A stretch of DNA of 64,000 nt from Pseudocercospora fijiensis CIRAD86 (lineage: Eukaryota > Ascomycota > Dothideomycetes > Mycosphaerellales > Mycosphaerellaceae). The stretch spans positions 1,141,171 through 1,205,170 of the forward strand of contig NW_006921534.1 of assembly GCF_000340215.1 (NCBI RefSeq). The letters run 5' to 3'. The notes below the pieces were generated by a model. The model was not told where the DNA came from, ran no database searches, and saw nothing but the letters and a program-made list of their open reading frames with translations. Both the position numbers and the translations under genes were made by a program. Below, piece after piece: positions 57,710 to 64,000 of the stretch. How positions within the stretch are numbered: the stretch's first letter is position 1; every line of letters starts with the position of its first letter.

Positions 57710-58833
57710 CTAACTAATTAGAGGCAAGCAATTGTTAGTAACAAAGGACAATAAGACTATACTACTATAGAATCTACCTCTTTACTAGCGTACCCTATAA
57801 GACCCTTCTCTTAGCGCCCCTCTTGTTCCTTTATTCTATCGAGGCCCTAAGGCCTAAGCGATCGATAAGGGCGATACGCGCGCGCGCGTACAAATAACGG
57901 TAATAAAGATAATAGCGTCGCGCTACGAGCTAGCGAAGGACGGCGCGGCCGGCGCGGCTATATTAGTAATAGTGTTGCGGGGTATGTTGCTATTTAAGAA
58001 AGGAAGGACACCGCTATATTAGTAATAGTATTGCCGAGTTGTTATTAGTTAAAGAAGGAAATTAGAAGAAGGTAAAGTTAGCGCTAAGACGACTAGCGCC
58101 GCTATTATTAACATTACCTACTATTGTCGCTATACTTACGAAGGCAACCTTACCTATACTATAGCCTAAGGCCGGAAGCGCGCTATACTAATTAAGTTAA
58201 AAGAATAGCTATATTAAAGGTTTAATTAAAACTTTAAGGCTAAGTTAAAATATTAAGGCTTAAAAAGATTAAGTAGCTTAATAGACTAACTAACTAAGGG
58301 CAAAACTATAGAGCTAAGCTAGCCGGGGTCGATCTTGCGGATAATAGGTTACTCCTCGATCTTTCCGATCCTTTAAGCGAGGCGAATCTCTACTACTATA
58401 CTTATAATAGCCTTTACCTATAGAAACTAGACGAGCTGTTTTTTTTAAAAAGATATAATTAGTTAACACTTAAAGGCTGCTAAACCTAACTAATTAGGGC
58501 TAGTAAAACTACGATAGTAAATAATAGCCCTTGTAATAATAAGAACAATCCCTCGGAACGGACAACCCTCGGAAGCGGACATTTCTAGGTCTTTTAAGAG
58601 TAGACGTAGAGAACTCGGTACGATATTACTTAGAACGGGGGCAGTGCTGCAATACCCCGTATACCTACCTATTATAGTAGGGAAGGTACGCTCGTATTAT
58701 AATTAGTCGATAGTCCTTAATTCTTATAGTTATATATTACTTTATTATATATAAGGATAGCGTAGTTAGAGTTAGATATTATATTATATTAGAGGTAAGG
58801 TTTGATATAGTTATATAATTAGGTAGTTAAGTA
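57710..58833. other. RIP-affected sequence between Gypsy-A and hAT-2
   Basis: Probably includes the Gypsy-A 3' untranslated region or LTR, not delimited. Alternating CG tract at 57879-57892. At about 58080-58440 a plus-strand relic reads YYCRYTYEGNLTYTIA and then helical basic sequence (LYxRFNxNFKAKLKY), where Cys and Gln appear converted to Tyr and stops. It resembles cysteine-rich accessory proteins common in fungal transposon islands. No intact gene. Confidence 0.4.
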
Positions 58834-58974
58834 TAGACCCCGCAGTAGTTCGGTTTCCGAACCACCAAACGTATATAGTTTGGTTTCTTAGCGGCGAACT
58901 AGCTCCCTAGTTCCGGTTTGGTTTTTTCGAACTATATAGATTCCTGGTTTAAACCAGAGACTGTATTGGTTTTA

Positions 58975-59275
58975 CTACAAGGACACTCTTATTCGACTGC
59001 CGGCCACGATTGCCGGCTATAATAGTAACTCTGTTACATTTACTACGCTCTTTTGCCGTTGCTAGGGCGTGGTTGCCGTTGCTAGGGCGTAGTTTTGCTA
59101 CAAGGACACTCTTATTCGACTACCGGCCACGATTGCCGGCTATAATAGTTACTAGGTTGTATTTACTACGCTTTATTACCGTTGCTAGGGCGTAGTTGCC
59201 GTTGCTAGGGCGTAGTTGCCGTTGCTAGGGCGTAGTTGCTGTTACCGGGGCGTAGTTGCCGTAGTTGCGAAAGCT
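58975..59275. repeat. hAT-2 subterminal tandem repeats
   Basis: A 123 bp unit (starting CTACAAGGACACTC) occurs twice in tandem (58975 and 59098). Each copy has two CCGGC sites (GCCGGCCACGATTGCCGGC or a variant) and a series of GTTGCCGTTGCTAGGGCGTA copies; the last series (59170-59240) is expanded. A likely transposase-binding region by position. Confidence 0.8.
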
Positions 59276-59729
59276 TACCTATATAACGTTACGTAGGCGG
59301 CAACAATTAGGGCTTCGCGATATTCTTATACTTTCAACTTCTTCCTCTATACCTATACCGACAACAACTACTATACGCTGCGCCCCCGCCCCTTTCCCTT
59401 ATAATAGTAAGAGAGAAGCGCGCCGCGCGCTAAACAGAAGATAGAACTAAAGACCGCGAGTTTGTTTTGCCTAAGCGTCTAACTAAAAAGCGTAAGACTA
59501 AAGAGGAGTACTCTACGAAGAAGAATTCCGTACGAGACCGCGAGAGAAAGGACAAGATAGATAAGGATAAAAGAGCTAAGGATAAGAGAAGAAAGGCGCG
59601 GAATAAGGCATTCTATCGATAGCTAGCGCCTATAGAAAAAAGTGAAGGTTAGAATAAGAAGACAACCTAAGAGAAGGCTAAGAGGAGGAAAGAATTGCGG
59701 CCAGTTTTCGAGCGTAAAGTTCTAGCAGC

Positions 59730-59836
59730 GTAAGTCAATCTAGCTAGCGGCCGTAGCTAGCAGCTATAGCCGGCAGCCGTAGCCGGCAGCTATAGCCGGC
59801 ATATTTTTCTTTAACACGTTAACTAATAGTATTTAG
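59730..59836 (+). other. hAT-2 intron 1 with GCCGGC array
   Basis: GTAAGT donor, CTAAT branch, TTTAG acceptor. Contains three TAGCCGGCA copies (59770-59802) plus related GCTAGCAGC words. Confidence 0.6.
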
Positions 59837-60317
59837 ACCTATAGTCGCTACCTCTATCGATACGACCGATAGTAACGGAGATGTTTAGATAGCCGAGAAT
59901 AACAATGCTAGAGTTTAGGATGCCGCGACAGAGCTTAATGCTACGAATAAAGGAACTAAAAAAAGCGAGGAGATACTATACGTCGATCTAGTAATAGGTA
60001 CAGTCTTAGGGCCTAACGCTATAGACGATAAGCGCTAGGAGTAGATCGAGCACAGTTAAAGAGACGAGATACTAGTAAAGGGCTAAGGCATAAGTCCTAT
60101 CAATCTAGAAAATTATAGTTAAAGCTACTACGAAAAGCTAGCAAGGATTGGAATCGAGACTAGTCGTCTTTATATCCTCGATATAGAGTAGAAGTTTCTT
60201 TATTAGTATTAGAGCGAAGCCTTTGCGTCTATAAAGGCAAAGTGGCTTGCGATTAATGCGATCGGGGCTAGGTATCTAGGGACGGTAGAAGTGTTACTAT
60301 AGGAGGAAGGGGTATAG

Positions 60318-60383
60318 GTAATTATTCTATACTCGGTATATATAGCCGGCGTTCGTAGCCGGCAGATACTAACAGTTAAATAG
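60318..60383 (+). other. hAT-2 intron 2 with GCCGGC pair
   Basis: GTAATT donor, perfect TACTAAC branch, AATAG acceptor, phase 0. Two TAGCCGGC copies at 60342-60365. Confidence 0.6.
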
Positions 60384-60799
60384 AAAGCGTTTCTCGAAGG
60401 CAGAGTGCTACTACTATATAAAATCTTTACTAAGGCAGAGAGGGCTTGTATCCGGAATCTAAGCTACTAGTAGGATAGGTTAGCGTTGGAATTCTCTGAA
60501 TCTCTATATAAGCCTCCGAAGGATTACCTATTTCAGCGATACGGCTTTATCTCGACTACTCCGCAGGCACCCGAAGAAGCTCGAGCGCTCTTTAAGGTCT
60601 TTACTAAGAAGCGGAAGGAGTTCGAGGATTAGGATTGGTTAATAGAGCTATTAGTTAGTCTTAGGTTTCGTAGTTAGACTCGGCCTAAGCATTTGCTTAT
60701 CGAGTGTCTTATACCGAAAGAGGATAGATTGAGACTGAAAACGAGCTTAGATTCGTTAGGTACAGTAGCTCGGTTCCGTTAGTAGGAGAGAGCCGCCGT

Positions 60800-60930
60800 A
60801 TAGAAGGCAAAATTTAGGTAGTTAGGGTAGCTAGGAAAGAAATTCTAGTAGTTAGGCTAGCTAGGGTAGCTAGGAAAAAAAATCTAGTAGTTAGGTAGCT
60901 AGGAAACAAAAAAAAAGGTAGCTAGCTATT
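60800..60930. repeat. TAGCTAGG-type repeat between hAT-2 frames
   Basis: Irregular tandem copies of GTAGTTAGG and GTAGCTAGGAAA with A-rich spacers fill the stretch between the two coding relics. Confidence 0.75.
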
Positions 60931-61712
60931 TACTGCCTAGCTGTTCCTAACGATACGATACTATAAAAGAAAGGGTGTTTCTCTATAGCTACTAGTACAT
61001 ATCTACTACTCCTAAGTCCTTACCTTACCGTACGAAACCTCAAAACATGCCGACCGACATTGTCTATACACTAGGCGCTATACTAGGAAGGGTAACAACG
61101 AGACGACAGTCGAAACAGTCTAGTATACGAGCGAGATTGCGACAACGTCGAGAGGAGGTCGCATACTCACCTTCGAGCCTATCGAGTCCTAGACGACGAT
61201 TAGGGCTAGATTTATCCTCTCCGAATCCTAGTAATAGGAATTCATTATAGGGTACTACTACCTAGTCCTTACCTTTACGGAGTCTAAGTAGAAGGTTGTT
61301 CGGAGATATAAGAATATCGAGTATTAACCCGGAAATCTTCGAAAAGGCTAGCTAGGCGTATCTTTGGAAACCCGAGTATATAGAGCAGTTCAATCAATAG
61401 GTCTATAAGATATAGTTCCCTTTATACTTACGTTCGAAGGAGTGTAAACTCCGGAAGTACTCGATGCGATAGGGGAGTAAGGAGCGAACGGACACATTCT
61501 AGAAGTTCTTTATAGAGGAGGCATTGCACCGTTATACGACTTCTCGACTTAAAGGTTAACTAGTAATTGTCTACAACTTCTGCGGTTCAATCTTGAAATA
61601 CCCGAAACTAGGGGATAGGAACTTATCGCCTACGAACTATCTCTATTCTAAACGGTATCGGGAATCTTAAGGAGAGAGGAGAGTTAATATAGATATAGCG
61701 TTCTAGAAAGAG

Positions 61713-61812
61713 GTATGTCTTCTAAAATGCCGGCTACAGCTGCCGGCTATAGCTGCCGGCTATAGATTCCGGCTACCTAAATCAACCGTAGAGATCTAGC
61801 TAATTATTATAG
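61713..61812 (+). other. hAT-2 intron 3 with GCCGGC array
   Basis: GTATGT donor, CTAAT branch, TATAG acceptor, phase 0 (FxKE-AALKEALGLK). Four copies of TGCCGGCTA or variant at 61728-61780. Confidence 0.65.
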
Positions 61813-62745
61813 GCTGCGCTTAAGGAAGCTCTAGGATTGAAGGCTACCGATTTCTCCCCCGAAGACTTCAAGCAACTAGTAAACGAAATGCTAGCTATAA
61901 ACGGTCTTCCGGAAGACTTCTACGAAAGGGAGTCTATATAGAAGATATACCTATATCTTACAAACTACCCTCCCCTATTTCTCGGCGCGACAACCTAGCG
62001 TATTATATTCGAAAAGAATAAAGAGGCTGCGTTAGACGATATTCGGGAGATCCTCCGTAATACTCGCCGAGTAGCTATTGCTATCGATAGCTAGTTAAGC
62101 CGGACTATAAGAGCCTCCTTCCTCTCGATTATGCTATACTTTATTAATTCGGATTAGAAACTCTAGGAACTTATAATCGGATTCCCTAAAATTCCAGGTT
62201 CCTATACTAGTAAGGATATAGCGAAGCTTGTCTATACGGCAATAGATAGGGTTAGCGTAACAACGAAACTAATCTCGATTACTGCGGACAACGCTAGTAA
62301 TAATCGAACATTGTATAAGGCGTTATATATACAATTCACTCGCATATGTCTTTGAAATCACTAATTGTATCGATAGGGTCGAGTGCGTAGAGGAGATTAC
62401 AAGGTCTACAATCTAGCTTAATCTTCCGAATGTTAAGCTCGCTACGATTCCGGATACGCACGACAATACGCACGATAATAACGATAAAGAGGAGCCTATT
62501 AATAGCCCTAGCCCTATTGAATCGGAGCCGACGTCGTTGCTAGTTGCATCCCTATAGAAGTTTCCCTGCCTCGCTTATATAGTTCAAATCGCGATCCGAG
62601 CCCTCTTTAAGACGCTTAAAATTGCACTATTAAACGACGACTAACAGAAGATCCTAGATAAGGATAAAGCAAAGTCGAAAGTCGAGAAACTTATTATAGC
62701 AATAAGACGGGATAAGGCAGAGAGCCTCGCTCTCGTTTTATATAA

Positions 62746-62815
62746 GGTATAACTTTTGTCCGTAGCCGGCACCTATAGCCGGCAACCTAGTATAGTTCTA
62801 ACTCTTTTTCTCTAG
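62746..62815 (+). other. hAT-2 intron 4 with GCCGGC pair
   Basis: GTATAA donor, TTCTAAC branch, CTCTAG acceptor, phase 0 (LVLYK-LRRLAIYTNSS, conserved in hAT). Two TAGCCGGCA copies at 62763-62784. Confidence 0.7.
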
Positions 62816-64000
62816 CTTCGTCGTCTAGCAATATATACGAACTCGAGCTTACAGAGATGTAACCGATTCGAGGCTATTTAAAAGAACCTAATCGAGCGCC
62901 CTAAAACCGATGCCTAGAATATCGCATAGAATAAGCGATAGCAAAAGCGGCCTCCTTAGCGCCTACTCCGTTTTACCTAAGACGTTAAGACCCGGTTCGA
63001 TTCGACTTTCTATATAGTTACGAGGGGATATACTTTAGTATTTACGTACCGCTCTCGAGATCTATTAGAGTTCCGAGGGTATTAAGTAGCTCGGCCTTAC
63101 CGCCGCCGAATAGCGCTAAGTAGAGTATCTCGTCGATATTAGTAAGCATTACGCGAAGGTTACTGCTACGATTAGAAGAACCCGAGGACCGACGATCTAC
63201 CTTGTCTTTACGTACTATAACTAGCTCTTTAACGAGCTCGAGGAAACCGCAGCCAAGCTAGCTAAGAAGAGCGTTCCCTAGAAAGTAGCTATAACGAAAG
63301 CTATAGACACCTCCTATGCTAAGTTGTATAAATATTATAGTGCTACCTTTGACTCGTTTAGGGATATCTATAGCGTTACGTACTTACTTAACCCGGTAGA
63401 AAAGGATATATACTAGCAGAGGCCGGAATAGAAGGCGGACGAGGTGTAGCCGAAGCATTACTAGACTATTCTAGAAAAGATGTTCTACGAGCGTCGGAAA
63501 GAAACTGGTCTAAATGCAGCTCCTACAAAGAAAAAGAAGGTTTAGAAGGCTCCGACATTATACCTGTTTCGTAGGTAGGAAGTAGAGGCAGAAGAGGAAG
63601 CAACTACTAAAGTAAATAAGGAAGAGTTCGATCTCTATCGGCGCGCGAGTAAGTACAAACCCGTAGGCTCGGAAAGAGGGCTAATAATCTCTAGATCTTA
63701 CCGGTCTTCTAGACGAATTCGGAGACGATATTCTCGCTATATAGCAGCGGTTAGAGCCTAAGTTTCTAACGATAGCGTCGGTCGCTTAGGACGTCCTCGC
63801 TATCCCGAGCGCAGGCATAGGCTATAAGAGGTCTTTTAGTATCGCTCGTTACTAGGGCTGCTTTAATCGAACATACTCGCCTACTACCTTCGAATCTATT
63901 ATAGTATTCCGATACTATCTCCTCTACTAGAATCGCTAAGGCAGGTTACTAAAGATTATGCTAAAGGAGTTGATCGAGGAATTAGAAAACCTTAAGATCG

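Larger units (their letters stand above)
59440..60830 (+). pseudogene. hAT-2 first coding relic, spliced, unknown function
   Basis: The N-terminus is very basic (VLPKRLTKKRKTKEEYSTKK, KDKRRKARNKAF), suggesting nuclear or DNA binding. Two introns (59730-59836 and 60318-60383) restore the frame: KVLA-APIVATSIDTTDSNGD and EEGV-stop-KAFLEGRVLLLYKIF. Other segments: GIETSRLYILDIE and RYGFISTTPQAPEEARALFK. Several stops are at Gln/Trp-compatible positions. Not recognised; an accessory gene or an independent insertion. Confidence 0.45.
58834..64000 (+). mobile_element. hAT-2 transposon, right end outside window
   Basis: The left terminus TAGACCCCGCAGTAGTTCGG is followed by subterminal GGTTTGG/CCAAACC and CGAAC/GTTCG words and then by tandem repeats. 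Two plus-strand coding relics lie inside, the second a clear hAT transposase running to the window edge. RIP stops are fewer than in LTR-B. A 41446 copy of the same terminus in opposite orientation marks a related fragment. The target duplication cannot be checked because the other end is missing. Confidence 0.7.
61047..64000 (+). pseudogene. hAT-2 transposase relic (3' end outside window)
   Basis: ATG at 61047 (MPTDIVYTLGAILGRVTTRR). After introns 61713-61812 and 62746-62815 the frame shows hAT landmarks: IAIDS-stop-LSRTIRASFLSIM (family DxWSS), ISITADNASNNRTLYKAL near 62.3 kb, LRRLAIYTNSSLQRCNRFEA, VKTRFDSTFYIVTRGYTLVF near 63.0 kb (family TRWNST), and KYYSATFDSFRDIYSVTYLL near 63.35 kb. 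The hATC region lies beyond or at the edge. Stops are mostly TAG at Gln/Trp sites. Confidence 0.72.

Noticed and set aside
40350..64000. CRISPR-like or satellite interpretation of the GCCGGC arrays
   Set aside because: Units are short, palindromic and in variable orientation, without unique spacers, and sit in introns and element ends of a eukaryotic transposon.

Overview
The window comes from a filamentous ascomycete, most likely a Dothideomycete (the class is inferred from the overall look only). The evidence is compact genes with 47-107 nt GT-AG introns, typical fungal housekeeping proteins (UTP25, eIF3f, SPF45, CCZ1), a proline tRNA with an intron, and large transposon blocks degraded by RIP (repeat-induced point mutation). 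RIP is read from stops TAG/TAA standing where conserved families need Gln or Trp, and from C-to-T and G-to-A changes even in target-site duplications.

Layout. Positions 1-12.3 kb are gene-rich: UTP25 (minus, runs off the left edge), eIF3f, a secreted NucA/NucB-type nuclease, a small unknown protein, a TPR-like protein, an MFS permease, another unknown and a MYND zinc-finger protein. Positions 12.86-21.04 kb hold a host gene split by a 7.4 kb hAT transposon (hAT-1), which itself carries a nested 3.6 kb PIF/Harbinger element. A tRNA-Pro follows, then a 3.3 kb RIP-degraded pogo/Fot element (22.0-25.3 kb). Positions 25.3-40.3 kb are gene-rich again: a single-pass membrane protein, an F-box-like protein, a J-domain gene broken by one in-frame TGA, an unknown protein, SPF45 and CCZ1.

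From 40.35 kb to the right edge the window is a nested transposon island. A 5'-truncated chromodomain Ty3/gypsy element (Gypsy-A, plus strand) is split exactly inside its chromodomain by a 12.3 kb LTR retrotransposon (LTR-B, minus strand, two 279 bp LTRs, 5 bp target duplication). To the right lies a second hAT element (hAT-2, plus strand) that runs off the window.

The most unusual material is in this island. LTR-B carries, after pol, a third uninterrupted 933-codon frame of unknown function (ORF3). A 27 bp CCCCGGGG-centred palindrome recurs at five places in LTR-B and once just after the Gypsy-A stop. In hAT-2, all four introns that can be deduced contain clusters of the palindromic GCCGGC motif, also present near the element's end.
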